A DNA stretch of 64,000 nucleotides from Lepraria neglecta (GCA_033220425.1 CM065651.1:2170001-2234000); one strand, 5' to 3'; counted from the first letter of the stretch, positions 36,601 through 48,521 are shown. Notes: a model not told the origin generated them from the letters alone. A program made the numbers and translations.

Positions 36601-37150
36601 TGTACTGAGAGCCACCAAGCAAGGTCACAATTCCAGAAGACGCTGATATCACTGTCCCCAACGCAAAGTTCACAGATCCTGCGCTGTCACTGGATGGAAC
36701 CACAACTTCGGTCACAGTTCCAGGTCCAGCAATCTGCGTTATCGCAATTGGAGCAAATGAAGTAGAAGGATTTCCTGCCCCATCTGTAATCAGTGCTCTA
36801 GTAGCTATGACCAGAGAGCCTTCACCCTTTGCGATCGGAACCTCAACTTTTGTTGTGGGGACTCCTAAGGAACTAGTGTTAGTCTGCGTTAATGGGGAAA
36901 ATGTAGTCGAGGGCTTCCCCTGGGTATCAGCAGTCGGCAAACCCGTGACGAGGATAGAAGATCCTCGGTAATCGACGGTGGAGAAAGTGGACAAGCTAGC
37001 AGGTATGAAGACCAAGCCATTCAATGACTCCTCGACTATTGCTCCTTGACGTCCGGCGATTCTGGCAACACATAATTGAAGGGCTACTAAAATCGAGAAT
37101 GATAGAACAAAAATACTACCAGTTGCAGTACGGAGATATAGAGGAACGGG
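33699..37150 (-). pseudogene. Subtilisin-like serine protease (S8) with a long Ser/Thr-rich N-terminus
   Basis: Read right to left: a hydrophobic leader near 37.08 kb (FVLSFSILVALQLCV), a long Ser/Thr/Gly-rich region (36.3-37.0 kb), a Gly/Pro linker (35.87-36.03 kb), an I9-like segment with GTWIGYDLTPDETQQI near 35.6 kb, then the protease. Catalytic Asp lies in TWVYVVDSGVN (near 35.06 kb), His in GHGTCMASKV (near 34.84 kb), and the oxyanion region in SISLGFN and VVTTGNS (34.6 kb). The block after the catalytic Ser survives as ATASFAGLVAYMLG (near 34.09 kb), but the GTS(x)A nucleophile itself is not readable. That spot holds a solo LTR (34163-34305). Several in-frame stops occur elsewhere. Intact members are secreted endopeptidases. 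The tail 33699-33950 is Ser/Pro-rich. Confidence 0.7.
34158..34310 (+). repeat. Solo LTR (143 bp) with 5-bp target duplication
   Basis: LTR at 34163-34305, same ends as the copy at 27609 (TGTTGCAATCC..ATTGCAACA), flanked by AAGGG on both sides (34158-34162 and 34306-34310). It lies in plus orientation between the oxyanion-side and post-nucleophile coding blocks of the minus-strand subtilase, perhaps within an intron. Confidence 0.85.
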
Positions 37151-37325
37151 ACGAGCCTATCGAAGAGCACAGAAATTGCGACACAAGACCAAAGAAACCC
37201 CAAGAGCAACATAAATACAATAGCAACCTACAGAAGATAGCATGGCGATGACCACCAAGGGTTGAGTTGGGACTCAACCAGTGACCGACCGATGACATGT
37301 GCAGTTTCTTTGGGCGGCACAGCAA

Positions 37326-38507
37326 CAGAGGCCCACTGGTGCCAGTAAAATCGGAAACTTCCCCGGCAATACCACTGATTCTCCCACTTCACCCGGACCG
37401 CGAGCTTTTATTGAGGCTGGGCATCGCTGTGCTTCTACAAAATCTGCAAAAAACTCAACATAAGATGCAGAAGCTAGAGACAAAAGTTGTTGCTCTGCTA
37501 GTTGTCTCTTTTCAGATTACAACACAGGAGACGTTTAGAAATGCCTTCTAGAATGCCTTCTAGAATGCCTTGTCTTGCGATTCTTGTGAACTGAGGCACA
37601 GTCATCAATACTGCTGCTGGCCAAGCCACCTCCCAAATGGAAGGCCAGACTTACCCAAGATTCAATAATCGATAGCGCTCTGTAGGTCTTGCTATAGGCC
37701 ACGCCAGGATCATGCCTAGATCCAACTTGGATCTGATAAAACCGCGACTCACTAGATGAGACGACGTGTAGCACTATTCTCGTAATGCATTGGGCCGTTG
37801 TCAATGTGTGTCTCTAAGGCGATACCTCGATGCCAGCTCCTGCAAGTTCTCAAACCCAAGTCACAACTCTTGGCGAGCCGCGAGGGTTTTGAGTTCCAAC
37901 GAATACTTGGTATCAATGGGATTGACATCTTCCAAGTCAAAAACTAGTCTCCGCCTTGCACCGCCTATCTACACATGCTCTCGACATAACAAAGGTGGTA
38001 CTGGGCGAAGATTTCCTCACTACTAGCCGGACCCTAAGTTTTAGATGTTTCTGACAGAGCGTACGAGGTTGCGCGCAGTGCACAGCAAAAGTGGTAGAGT
38101 GTAATGAGCTCCTGGACCTGATGGCGATGAGCAAGCCATGGCTGGAATTTGTGTGTATGTTGAAATCTATCTGCTCATTTGGAGCTTCTGATTGGTGGAG
38201 AGGCGTATTCCTGTCTCACCTCTACTAGACTTGCGATCTCACATCTACCCCGCATGACTTATTTCTGCTAGGCTCACTCATACACGGATGGCGCTAGAAG
38301 GCCATTCTCCTCGGCCGTGTTTTTCTCCAATACACGAAAAATTACGCAGACAAAACGCTTTGATCATTCACGGGTTGGCGGAAGTGGTTTTTTGGGCAAT
38401 CCTGCCAAAGCCCTGAATACTAGCACATTATCATTCGATGCTTCTGCACCCATAGCAGCCTTGGTACTTCATTAGACGCGCTGTGGGCTGCTATACGGAC
38501 CTGTAAG
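37326..38507. other. Intergenic with a 12-bp triple repeat
   Basis: No gene recognised. At about 37539-37572 the unit agaatgccttct occurs nearly three times in tandem. Confidence 0.35.
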
Positions 38508-39985
38508 TCATGGCGAAGTGTTTTTATCCTCATATTTATTTCCTTTGTCCATTTCCTGGTCTCCATCATCCTCAGATTCATCCCTATCTCCACTATCCTC
38601 ATATACGAATTCCATGTCGTCATCATCCTCAACGTCACCAAGATTGCCTAGCCTCTCATGGTAAAGGAGCCCTTTGAGTATCTGCTTGTGTTTCAATATA
38701 GAAGACCAGTAATACTCGGTCTTCATGCCAGGCTTAATTGAGATGCATAGCTCTTCAAGGTGTTCAATAGCTCCCAGGATCATATCCAGACGGAGATGTT
38801 GAGCGTTGTCCCATCGATCATTGATTGACAACTCGAGTGATCTTAGCGTGAGTTGTGGCTCTACTTGGAAAATCTTCTCTAGGAAATTCCCCAGATCTCG
38901 ACAGTTGCGGAGCCTGAGCGAGTGAGGCGTGCCAATGTTGAGAGCGTACACGAGATTTGTATCTTGTACTTTCTCGAAGGACATATTTGAAAGAGATAGT
39001 TTCCACAACGCAGACAATACGGAGACGGTTGCATCTGACTGTAGCCGGAGGATTGTCCACGCCAGGTAGCCTTTTATGCAGGCTGTCTGCAGGTCTTCAA
39101 TCTTCTTGTGCCCAACCCTCCCATCGGCTATGTCCCAGTTGACAACGTCGAGTTCAAGCAACACCAGGTGCCTCGCATTGCATTCAAATACATCATGAAG
39201 ATCTCTTATGTGGCATTTTTGCACGGAATCCCTTCCATGACAGGTGGCAAAGGTTTTGGAAATTCTTGAGGCACAAAGAAGTCTTGCCGGCAGAGTACCA
39301 GGGGATCGACCTTCGTTGATAAGTGACAAAGTCTCAAGACGAGTCTGCTGTATTGATAGACAGCCTGTACGACCAAGGAGTGAAGGTGGCATGCGGATAC
39401 CTAGATCCTAGCTTGCACAAAGCCTGAATATAAGATCGTATCTTATAGAGGTTGGGTTTACCTAAAGTCTCGCAGTTGATTGGGCCTCAGCTTCTCAAAC
39501 ACGGACCTTAGCTTACGGGCAAGCATTTCCAACTTGTCTACGTGGGCCGCTCTCATCGTTCCCTTATGGTGACATCGATTAGCCGGATTTCGAAGAAAGC
39601 GCGCTTTGAAATGGAGATGTTCTACATATTGCCCTCGGCGGAGTGGCCGATACGATCGGAGGAAGGATTCAATGTTTAGGTCTGTGGGCGAGTTTTCACA
39701 ATTAGCCAGAATCGTGATAGATCTCCATAGTTGTGGATTAAGGGTGCTGTAAAGTCTCCGTGATACGCGATATATGTTGTTCGGATCGTTTTGACGTTTT
39801 ATCTACATACCCCAAGGTCAGCGAATGCCCACGAAAAATCTCGAGAGCATAGCCTTTCCAACAACCATGTCCATGATCTCAGCGGGCAGGCTCTCCAAGG
39901 CAGCCAGCGACAGAGCCCCTCCTATTGTTTCATCAATGATGTCATCGAGTAGCTCGTCCATTTCTATATCCATTGGCTGATCCAT
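38508..39985 (-). CDS. F-box/leucine-rich-repeat-like fungal protein
   Basis: The ATG at 39985 opens an acidic leader and an F-box-like start (AALESLPAEIMDMVVGKAM). A middle exon follows with YRVSRRLYSTLNPQLWRSI and FLRSYRPLRRGQYVEHLHF, then a long exon (39392-38508) with irregular leucine-rich strands (LVLLELDVVNW, SLRLRNCRDLGNF, LTLRSLELSIND, HLEELCISI) and a very acidic tail (DVEDDDDMEF). This is the layout of fungal F-box/LRR proteins, which deliver substrates to SCF ubiquitin ligases. A splice near 39.80 kb is likely. The junction near 39.40-39.47 kb does not close cleanly in frame, so one exon border is unresolved or the gene carries a frameshift. Confidence 0.6.
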
Positions 39986-40432
39986 CTAGGCGCCTATGCA
40001 GCTATATACGTTCGATGATAATTGAATACAGCGTTTGAGTTGTAGAATTTCGTTGTTGCTCTGGCGCCGTCGAATGGAGATGATGGGGAGAGTTGAAAGA
40101 TTCAGACCCCGCAGTTTGTTGAACGCCAAGAGATCAGGCCTCTGCACTAAAATAGCTGCTATCACAAGCGCCGTTTTGATTAATGACCAGCGATCTCTTG
40201 TGACATCAGTCACAGTACCGCATGATGACGGCACTGGACGGCGCCTGCTCAGGCCAAAGGGCCTGCACATTGCGTCTGCCTCACCTTCCCATATTAAAAG
40301 TCTCTCAACATCATTCCGAGTGGTCGTCAGCTACAAGATATCGCGCAACCACCTTAGTACACATGATCAGTTCCCTAGAAACAGTCTTTACATTAGCAAA
40401 TTTCTGATTTCCAAAGCCTACTACTATCAACC
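39986..40432. other. Divergent intergenic region
   Basis: Shared upstream region of the F-box/LRR gene (minus) and the 2EXR gene (plus). No other feature recognised. Confidence 0.35.
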
Positions 40433-41221
40433 ATGTCTAATTTAAATTCCAATGCCAAAGGAGAATATTCAAAACTGCAGATAGAAGGAATTTCCACCCA
40501 ACTAAGTTCGAGTATGTTTACGTCACCATTTGAGCCAGATTATCACGAGGAGCCGGCAAGGAACCCCAATATCAATTTTTTCAGTCTCCCCGCCGAGCTA
40601 CGTAATCAAATCTACGAACTCGTAGTCGTCAACAGCGAGCACAAGCCCATCGAAATCAAACACAAGACGGAGCACGATGTTGACGGAACCAACGACGAAC
40701 GCCATCAACCATCTCTATCCCGCGTCTGCCGCCAGCTCCATAACGAAGTACTTCCAATTTACTACGGTAAAAACAGCTTCGTTTCGCCACTCGATACACT
40801 CTTCATGAGCGCCATCTCTTGTGCAAATCACGACGTTTTCCAACAGCGCGATCAATTCACCTTCCTCCGCTGGCTCAGCGCCATCGGCGACGCAAACATC
40901 AGTTGCATGACAGACGTCAAAGCAATTCCACCACTCATGGAAGATTGGCCTTACACCTGTACATTCGACCTCATTTACAAAAACTGCCCTGGGTTTACAA
41001 TGGCAGTAGACAGCGGGCCGGCGTTTGCGAGGCATATCAGAATGAAGATCGATGCGCTGTTACAACCTATAAACGAGAGAGCGGAGGCCAAAGCGCTTTC
41101 CGTGTTTGACGTCCAGAATTTTGAGGAGGCGCTTTACGGATGGGTGCGGAAGCATTATTTGTGGAAGTTCGATGATAACACTGCTGGATTTCAGCTGACG
41201 TTCTGGGACATTCCTCTCTGA
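40433..41221 (+). CDS. 2EXR/F-box-like domain protein
   Basis: Single exon of 262 residues, ATG at 40433. After about 45 disordered residues comes INFFSLPAELRNQIYELVV, the defining LPxELRxxIY start of the fungal 2EXR/F-box-like family. Then SLSRVCRQLHNEVLPIYYGKNSF gives the second conserved element (LxxVCRQLxxEVLPIYYxxNxF). The C-terminal half is helical and less conserved. The family is greatly expanded in ascomycetes. Its molecular role is not established, though an adaptor role like F-box proteins is often assumed. The gene looks intact. Confidence 0.8.
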   Translation: MSNLNSNAKGEYSKLQIEGISTQLSSSMFTSPFEPDYHEEPARNPNINFFSLPAELRNQIYELVVVNSEHKPIEIKHKTEHDVDGTNDERHQPSLSRVCRQLHNEVLPIYYGKNSFVSPLDTLFMSAISCANHDVFQQRDQFTFLRWLSAIGDANISCMTDVKAIPPLMEDWPYTCTFDLIYKNCPGFTMAVDSGPAFARHIRMKIDALLQPINERAEAKALSVFDVQNFEEALYGWVRKHYLWKFDDNTAGFQLTFWDIPL

Positions 41222-41776
41222 TACACGCTGAAAGGATTGTTAGCCGGGCCTTTCATTGAAATGCCTGCTGTGCTACCTGCTGGTTTCTTCGCATTTGATA
41301 GAAATCACGCGATTTGTGAACCATTTCACGTACAACTTGACGGCGCCCACAATGAGGCAAAGCTTTCAATCATCTCTATGCTTTCCTCCTACCCACGCGC
41401 CAGACCATTTCGTCCCCCAAGACCCTGTATTAGCCCGTCTATGGCATTTGGATAGATCGGAAGCATCGGCAGTCGATGTACTTGTTGGAGTAGACATTAC
41501 GATCGCGCAAGGATAGACTCCAGAGACCAGAATGCAGGCGCATTTACAGTCACTATAGAGTGGTCAATGACCATAAACCGGCATTTTTATTAGGTCAAAG
41601 GATCGCTAGGATAGTAATATTGAAAGGCTTTGGGGACTTGCACTAACCTCACTCGGCGATTGTCTGGCTTCAAATGTAATCAATTTGCTTGCTATTCTCC
41701 GGAAATATATATTTGATAGATCAATGCATCAGGAGTTGGCAATCGGCTGTCAGCCTTGGTTGAATGTTAAAGCTCT
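41222..41776. other. Intergenic, nothing recognised
   Basis: Convergent 3' region between the 2EXR gene and the Zn2Cys6 gene. Confidence 0.35.
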
Positions 41777-44120
41777 TCAACCAAAGACAGGACTGTGCTG
41801 GTCCGTGAGCCATATTGGCCAATTTTGTATGTCCATATCGAAGATGTCTGTGTATTGGCTGCCAAGATTCGACAATGAGTAATCGTCAAAGCCTCCCGAA
41901 CTGAGGCCACCGATCAGAGCTGGGTCTAAGTTTGCCATTGAAACGGGTGGGTATGCCGTTCCGTTGCCAGATCCTGTCGTTACAGGTAGTTGAGCATGGT
42001 CATTGAGGACGGTAGGTATGGGCGTGGGATTACTCGGCCACATTGATGATGGAATGTTGGTACCGTTGCTAAGGAGATTTTCTACGTTTTTTGTTACTGG
42101 CAAAACGCCAAAACTCGACGCATTGCTCGAGCTCTCATCGAAGTCCTGAATGGTCGGAGAAAACAGATTGACCTTGTTGGACGATGTCGCCAGAAGTTTA
42201 GACGATGAGTCACGCAGCAGCTTGTGGGTGCTTGGCCTCCTTGGCTGTCGATCAGCTTCCATCTCCTTCTTGACTACTGTATCCAGTCTGTTGAGGGCCC
42301 GCCAGCAGCTCATGACGCTCTCGTTCTGATCTTTGATGCGCTCGAAGATCCGCAAACAAGATTTCCAACATGTCAACGCTCGAGCACGATACTCGAATTT
42401 GTGCCCATCTGTTCTGATGGCTACCAGACAGATCAGCGCAGCATGAAAAGCGCGGAACCAGTGCATCCAGGTCACTCTCGCCATCTCGGGGAAGCTATCC
42501 TGGAGGATCTTCCAGCTATCTGCAATGGCAAAGGCAGCCTCAAAACAAGGTTTCCGTGAAGCTTTGGCATTGTGCGAGAGCACCGACTTCCTGAAAAGGA
42601 CTAAGATGTCGTGATGGACAATGATGTGGAGGATCACACTTTGAACATACTGTTTCCTACTGTCGGAATCGCCAAACTGTTCCGGTTGCCGGGCATTGGG
42701 ATCGAATCTGTATGGCGTGGGGAGAGAATGAAACCAGCCTAATATCCGAGATTCGAAAATCTTGAGAATCGGCATGTTGTTCCCGTTGGAGGCCTCGGAC
42801 GTGCTTTGGAGCATTTCTCAGAAGTGAGTTCCCAGGTGTAACGATTATAGGAGATTCCGTTGCATTCCGATGACTGACTTTTTTTATCGCCAAATAATTC
42901 ATCATCGCTGATGTCTTTCGGTAACTGACAATCCGAAAACCCGATGCCGTTAGGACGACCGAACATTGAGCTCAGAGCAGTCTCTTGTGCCGCGATGGTC
43001 CAGAAACTTCGCCGTCTGAGCTCTCCCTCTTCGGATGATAAGTTCGGAATAAAGCTTGGGTCTCTATGGAGAGCCATGGATTGAGCTAGGCGTATATTTA
43101 GCCCCAGCATTGGCCAGTAGTCTCCAAGCTTGCCTTCATGCTGTAGATAGACAGCCATGTAGCAAAAGGTATGGATGGTATCCATTGATGGACTTGCCAG
43201 GAAGTTCGATATTCGTAAAAGTTGCATTGAAGCAGATAACAAGAACCACGAATTCGAGTTACTGGATGCCAGGTCTCCCAGCGCTAGGACTGCGAAGACC
43301 AGCGCCGCTTCTTGGGGTTCAGGCGGGTTATCCGTATCCCAGCACCGCTCGTATCGCCGTAATAACCACGGGACCGGCACGTAGTGATATAGAGGATCTA
43401 CCAGATCGTAGTATATATCCAAAAGGCCGTCCGTTGTCTCCTTCCCCATTCCCTCAAGCACACCAAGCATCTCTTTCACGCCGTAATTCGCGGGAAAGAG
43501 GGTCGGAAACATGTATGAGCCTGGCAAAGCAGGCGATTGCTGTGTAGTCGACGGTCCTGAGAAGGCGAAGAGCATATCACTCTGGTCGTTGGGTACGAGG
43601 GACATCGTGCGTCTCAAGAAGTCAGGCGCCGCTGCTCCGCCCAGGTAGTAGGACCGTCCATAGTACTCTCCATCCTTGTCACCCCCAGATGTAGTATTGA
43701 CCTCTGTTGACGTCCGCTGTCTTTTTCTCGTCCCGTTCTCCCTGGCCCCTCGCAATTGCTCCTTGTATTCTGCCACAGCTGCCTCGAGGTCTGCTACTCT
43801 CGATCTCAGTGTGTTGTTTTCTGCTAAGAGACTCGTGTCTTCAGCCTGTAGAGTCCTAAGATCTTCCGGTGCGATGGCTTCGTATACGCAACTGCCCGTC
43901 ACTTGCCTTTTGAGGCAGTGTGAGCAAGGCTTCTTCCGATTGCATTTTCGCTTCGCTCGATGGCACGGGAGGCACTGTTGGGCAGGTTAGCCCATGGTAT
44001 TAAGCGCAGTAGCGTCCAATGTACAGTGTGTATGACGCGATTGCGATTCTGCTTCGGCGCGTTTGGAGGGTTGTAAGTCGTAAGGAGGTCATTGATCTCG
44101 GGATAGGCTGGCGCGTCCAT
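41777..44120 (-). CDS. Zn(II)2Cys6 fungal-specific transcription factor
   Basis: Three exons resolve to 739 residues: 44120-44037, 43974-42879 and 42816-41777, with 62-bp introns between them. The first intron falls exactly before the zinc cluster CLPCHRAKRKCNRKKPCSHC, which is completed by TGSC. A coiled-coil-like linker follows (LRTLQAEDTSLLAENNTLRS), then a fungal transcription factor middle homology region with LDIYYDLVDPLYHYVP, LNIRLAQSMALHRD and FGRPNGIGFSDCQLPKD. The C-terminal part is helical with an acidic, Ser/Asn-rich tail that could activate transcription. Both cryptic-looking introns keep the frame. The second uses the acceptor tctgag, and without it the frame closes early. The target genes cannot be told. 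No biosynthetic cluster lies next to it. Confidence 0.8.
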
Positions 44121-44903
44121 TGTGACGAGTATAGTTGCAGGGCGCAAAGACTACCTCATTATAGACAATTCCCATGTACAGTGCTTGTATGCAGTAGGGT
44201 TTTAGCCATTAGTGATCTCATTGTGCGCCATCGGAGCTCCAGGAATGGATCGACTCGTAATAATTTGGAGCAGAGCGGGGAAAGCTCCGCCACTTAGGTA
44301 CCTTTCTCATCCTACAGCCTTAGGGTTTAGGGCTAGAGTAGGGCAACTCAAAGTACTGAAGCGTACCTCTTCGTTATCAATAATACCTTACTATTGAGGA
44401 CAAATACACCTCAACACGCGGAACTTCAGTGAGGTATCGCTTGGCATTGTGGGCCATCACCATTCGGACATCAATTCGCCGCGCCAGAGTGTGGAGTACT
44501 GGAGCTAGGCGCAATTACACACATATATCTCTTATCAGCTCTCGTATAAGACACTGAAACCCCTTCCATGCAATTCAAAGGCGGGGGCTTCAATCCGACC
44601 AACAACTATGATTCGCCATTCAGCACGGGAGAATAAGATATATAGCATTTCAGCTTCGTGCAGGAGTCAAATCATGTTTCGGACTAAATTCCCGGCCCAT
44701 GCATTGAAGATCAGGGTTCCGACAATCCTACATTTAGATCTTATAGACTAGTGAAGCCTCAAGGTAATGGGGCGTTAATTAAATACCACAGAATTGGCAT
44801 CCGCAATCGGAAATGCGCATGTTATCGCTAATCTCTCCAAAAGTTTTATTTATCCATCATCGTCAAGGAAAACTTTCACCAATGTCGACATTAAGGTTTA
44901 ATC
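44121..44903. other. Divergent intergenic region
   Basis: About 780 bp upstream of the Zn2Cys6 gene. No additional gene recognised. Confidence 0.35.
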
Positions 44904-45530
44904 ATGCGTTGCTACGAACCTGCTCATACCGTTGCCATCTTCTACGTCCTCTTTCAAATCCTCATAGAGCCTTCTTGGTGTACCAAGATCCCAGTGATTC
45001 AATTAGCACAAGCATCCGACAATGACACAAGCCACATCCTTCAAAATCTCACATCGCGCCCACTCGAGCTCTCGTCCAACACAACCGCTACAGACGGTTA
45101 CGTAACTGGACCGGTTTCGGTTTTAAAGGCGCCATTGCTACACTGTGCGTCGCCTCTAAATTGGGAACATCCACACTTCAATGGCGGCGACTGCACAGCG
45201 GCTGCAGAGTATCTTTTCATCACCGAGATGCACTCCTGTGCCTCAAGCGCGTGTTAATTTAGACTGCCAGGCGGCAAGAGGACAAAGCATATCGAGAGCC
45301 AGGATACGCCTCGGAAATATACCTTTAGTAATGTCGCTCAACAACAAGCTTGGATGGGCACAGACAGGTATGCTTTGCCACTCGACCATTCCTTGTTGCT
45401 GCATCCACCTGATGATCACCGCTGCCCATACCGGTTCAACTTTAATCTTAGCTTCTCGAGCTCTTACTTTGTTATTGGCCTTCAGAATCAGTGTGGTGTC
45501 GATACTAACCAGTAATGACAGGCCTCGCTA
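44904..45530 (+). pseudogene. Secreted-protein relic
   Basis: The ATG at 44904 opens a frame with a hydrophobic leader (TVAIFYVLFQILIEPSWC) and ends after HSCASSAC. A few bases on, in the next open stretch, coding-like text resumes (FRLPGGKRTKHI then GTDRYALPLD and YRFNFNLSF). The two parts look like one small Cys-containing secreted protein split by a stop. Two N-glycosylation sequons (NDTS, NLTS) lie in the first part. No family recognised. Confidence 0.35.
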
Positions 45531-46573
45531 ATAGCATTGGAGTGTTTGTATGGGCGACGGATTCTATTGAAGACATGGAGATTGAGGGATTTGCGCATCG
45601 CGACTCGTCAGGCGCGTTGCCAACAGTCCTGAATAGCTCTGCTCTCAGCAAGTGAGGCCTATGACTTGCAAGGTCTTCGCTCTAGCCATCCTCTACAAGC
45701 TCATCCGCTTGAAGACTATATGCTTCTGGCATGCAACCCAATCAGAGTCATAGAACACGGTGGCACTCGAGAATGTCTGCACCACGCTAAGGTACTGGCA
45801 TTCAGTCCCATGACACCCTTTTCCCTTGTATTTAGCTGTATTCTTTATTCCAACAAAACCCTTGCTTTGATATATGGTGTTCCTAAAATCCCCAGGACTC
45901 ATTTCTGGTCCATCTAAGGCCAAGAAAATTCGTGCGGAGCCTGATATGCTAGATACGCCACCATCAGACCCTGCAGCTGACCCAACAAGAGCACTAACCC
46001 GGACAACGATCGCCCTCCATTTTGGTCAAGATTTGTAGGATATGAGCTGGGTCCTAACCCTCAGTTTTGACCGAGTCCCAGCCTTGGTACTACTACCTCA
46101 ATTCGAAACTCATAGTTCTACAATCAAGTGCTCGACAAGGGGTGACTGGAGTGCAAATCCATCTTGTTCCTGAATTATAAAAACTTGGACATTGAAAACA
46201 TTTGGCCCAGGAATAAACTGCATCATGATTCAAGCCCTTGGTTCGATCTATGTAGGAGCGAACGAGCTCTCTGAGCAGCGCAGGCATGGTGACAGCTCGG
46301 TCGACAAGAGAGTCATTATAGCCGGCGGAAATACGTCTCTGTATGTCGTATAGGCTACCCTATACTCCTGCCTCCGCGCATATCTAACTCCCAGTCCTTC
46401 GATGCCAGCCTATTATCCCTACATTATTTCGCCATCATAACGCCGACGTTGCCACTGGGGGTATCATAACAGCATCCGTTTCCATAGAGGCCCTGAGGTA
46501 CTCTTCGAGTAACATCCGTGAAGGGACTTCAATATCCATTGCCCGTCTCATCATGCATCCGCTCCTGTATGTC
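45531..46573. other. Intergenic with minor coding debris
   Basis: About 1 kb without a recognised gene. Fragments of open frame occur on both strands but carry no domain. Confidence 0.3.
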
Positions 46574-46864
46574 CTATACCAGTGTTAATCGGCTTGTCGG
46601 ATATGGAGGAGCCATACTCGACCACTTTTCCAAATTCTCTCCGTTAGCCTCTATTTCATTCGATTTGACCTCAGTAGTGATTGCTATCTGATCCTTTCGC
46701 ATCCTCGGCCTATTCATCAACTGCTGATTTTCAACCTGATGCGAAGCTTGCACATTTGACAATAAACACTCTGAGCCATGTCTAGATTTGCAAGGAATTT
46801 GCATGTTGGGGATGGGGAGTGCAGCGACGGTGGCAATGAGCGCCGCAGCAACGTAGGGCTTCAT
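46574..46864 (-). CDS. Small secreted protein
   Basis: Single exon of 96 residues, ATG at 46864. Signal peptide PYVAAALIATVAALP with a cleavage site near residue 16. Only two cysteines (IPCKSRHGSECLL), close together, then a polar charged tail (NEIEANGENLEKWSS). No family recognised. It is effector-sized, but the low cysteine number argues against a tightly folded toxin-like protein. Confidence 0.5.
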   Translation of the reverse strand: MKPYVAAALIATVAALPIPNMQIPCKSRHGSECLLSNVQASHQVENQQLMNRPRMRKDQIAITTEVKSNEIEANGENLEKWSSMAPPYPTSRLTLV

Positions 46865-47195
46865 GATTTAGGTGTGTGGTTTCGGCTGGAGTAAGGGATA
46901 CCGGGAAGATGAAAGCTCAATATACTGAGTGAGATTGGGGGCGCCAAGTAGGTACGAGAAGGATGCGGGAAGGATGTTCAGCTAGATCTGAAATCCTCCT
47001 TACTAACGTGGAGTATCCACGTTAGACCACGCACTAATGGATCAGCGTTATACACAAATGCTCTTCTGAAAATGCCTCGCTGCAGCCATTGGTTGCAGCG
47101 CGCGGCTCTTTTCTCGCGTAGCTGAATGGAATCCGTGCCAGCATGAGAAGTCCATGAATTCCGGAGATGAGCACAAGAGTGCCTTGGATACATAC

Positions 47196-47536
47196 TCTTG
47201 TAGTCCTGAGAACTGCAAGTGACCTCCTCGCATGCGGCAGTCTGGCTGCGGAAGTCTGCACCGCAGGCACAGGTGATATCGTTTAAATTACATCGACTGG
47301 CGGGTAGGATCTCGTTAGAGCAGACTTGCTATAGGCGCTCATCAGTATGATTTTAATTCGTCCTAATGAAAGCAGTATTTACGGTGCAGACAGAACATGT
47401 CTTTTGTATCGGACTCATTACCAATGTTCGTTGGTGGAGAGTTGACCAATATGGGTAAGGCATAAGTCGCTGTCTGCGCAAAGGCTACCTGCGCTGCAGC
47501 GACAAGGGCCAAGAGCGATAAGGGATAGGAACGCAT
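47196..47536 (-). CDS. CFEM-like secreted Cys-rich protein (partly resolved)
   Basis: The ATG at 47536 starts a clear signal peptide (SYPLSLLALVAAAQVAFAQ). A second exon beginning at 47328, after the acceptor ctatag, carries QVCSNEILPASRCNLNDITC then ACG, AACEEVTC. With TCSVC just before the intron, this gives eight cysteines in CFEM spacing, including the Asp before CxC that binds heme iron in known CFEM proteins. Such proteins are cell-wall or secreted heme and iron carriers. The exon ends at a gtatgt donor (47195). The third exon was not found. The frame linking the signal peptide to TCSVC is off by one base, so either a small intron near gtaatg or a frameshift is present. Confidence 0.55.
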
Positions 47537-48176
47537 TTTCCTTGAAGTAAAAATTGATGTCTCTAGTGTATTGTGACCTGTGAAATAACTTAAAAGAATA
47601 ATAGAATAACAATAACAATAGCAGGACCTTTCACAACCAAATCCAAGGCCGCGAGAGATAATCTATCTTGTGTAGCACTGAAGCCACAACAAAACGAGAG
47701 CAGTATCCGATGGAAAAATGATCCAAACAGTCCCTCACAATGCCATTACAACGCATGCTGCTGACATAAAGAGGGAAGGTGTTGTTCTTGGCACCAGACA
47801 ATTCGCAGCGCTAGTGTGGAAACGCTCGTGGATGCTAGGGATCTGTTCAAGCCTCGAGCCGTGTGCGCGTTCCTGCAGGTCCCGCTTCTTCAATAGTCAG
47901 AAATGCGTAAATTTTCATTTGCTTTTTAGACAGGAAAGTCTTGACATCACAAATTTGGACCATCGGAACGCTCGATGATGTTGATAACCCTGCTAATCAT
48001 GCACGACTGAGCAACAAGCGAGAGGCACGACATTTCCATATAACCGCATCTGAATGATGGCGGTGAAAACATCTCTATCGTACATCATGCCCATTCGCGT
48101 GACTTGTCCGCTAAAATAAGCCAAACCGCCCTGCTAACGATACAGTCTTCCCCTACTGTTCTCTATCAAACGCCAT
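47537..48176. other. Intergenic, nothing recognised
   Basis: Between two Cys-rich protein genes. No coding signal recognised. Confidence 0.35.
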
Positions 48177-48521
48177 CTAGCATTGCGCTGTCATCGTTGT
48201 CCAAATGGTCTGACAGCCATTGTTTTCGAGGCAGCCACACACGGGTTTAACCACTATCGTAGTAGGCATTGTATCTGGGCAATTGCAAGGTATGGTCGTG
48301 GTAATGGTCGCAGGAATTGCACAATCAGCTACTGGGCCACCACAGAATAGTCGTTCGTTGAGACACTGGAAATGAACAGATGCCGTGGTTGTCTTTGTGA
48401 ACGTAGGGCAGGTTGGGCTCGTAGTCGTGGATGTGGAGAATGTGGTCAGGGGAGAGACGATTCCGATGGGCATCAGGGCTTCGGTGAGAGATGGCGTGAG
48501 GGCGCTGATATTGTTAGTCAT
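48177..48521 (-). CDS. Cys- and Thr-rich secreted-type protein
   Basis: A 114-residue frame with ATG at 48521. The chain has nine cysteines at regular spacing (SPTCPTF, FQCLNERLFCGGPVADC, IPCNCPD, KPVCGCLENNGC, TAQC) and Thr-rich connectors, and ends right after the last Cys. No signal peptide in this frame. Upstream on the same strand (48.55-48.65 kb) a segment SNSCLASPTCNNAF with a hydrophobic stretch (LPVVLLAL) looks like a missing 5' exon, so the true start is probably further upstream. Likely exported. Family unknown. Confidence 0.5.
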   Translation of the reverse strand: MTNNISALTPSLTEALMPIGIVSPLTTFSTSTTTSPTCPTFTKTTTASVHFQCLNERLFCGGPVADCAIPATITTTIPCNCPDTMPTTIVVKPVCGCLENNGCQTIWTTMTAQC

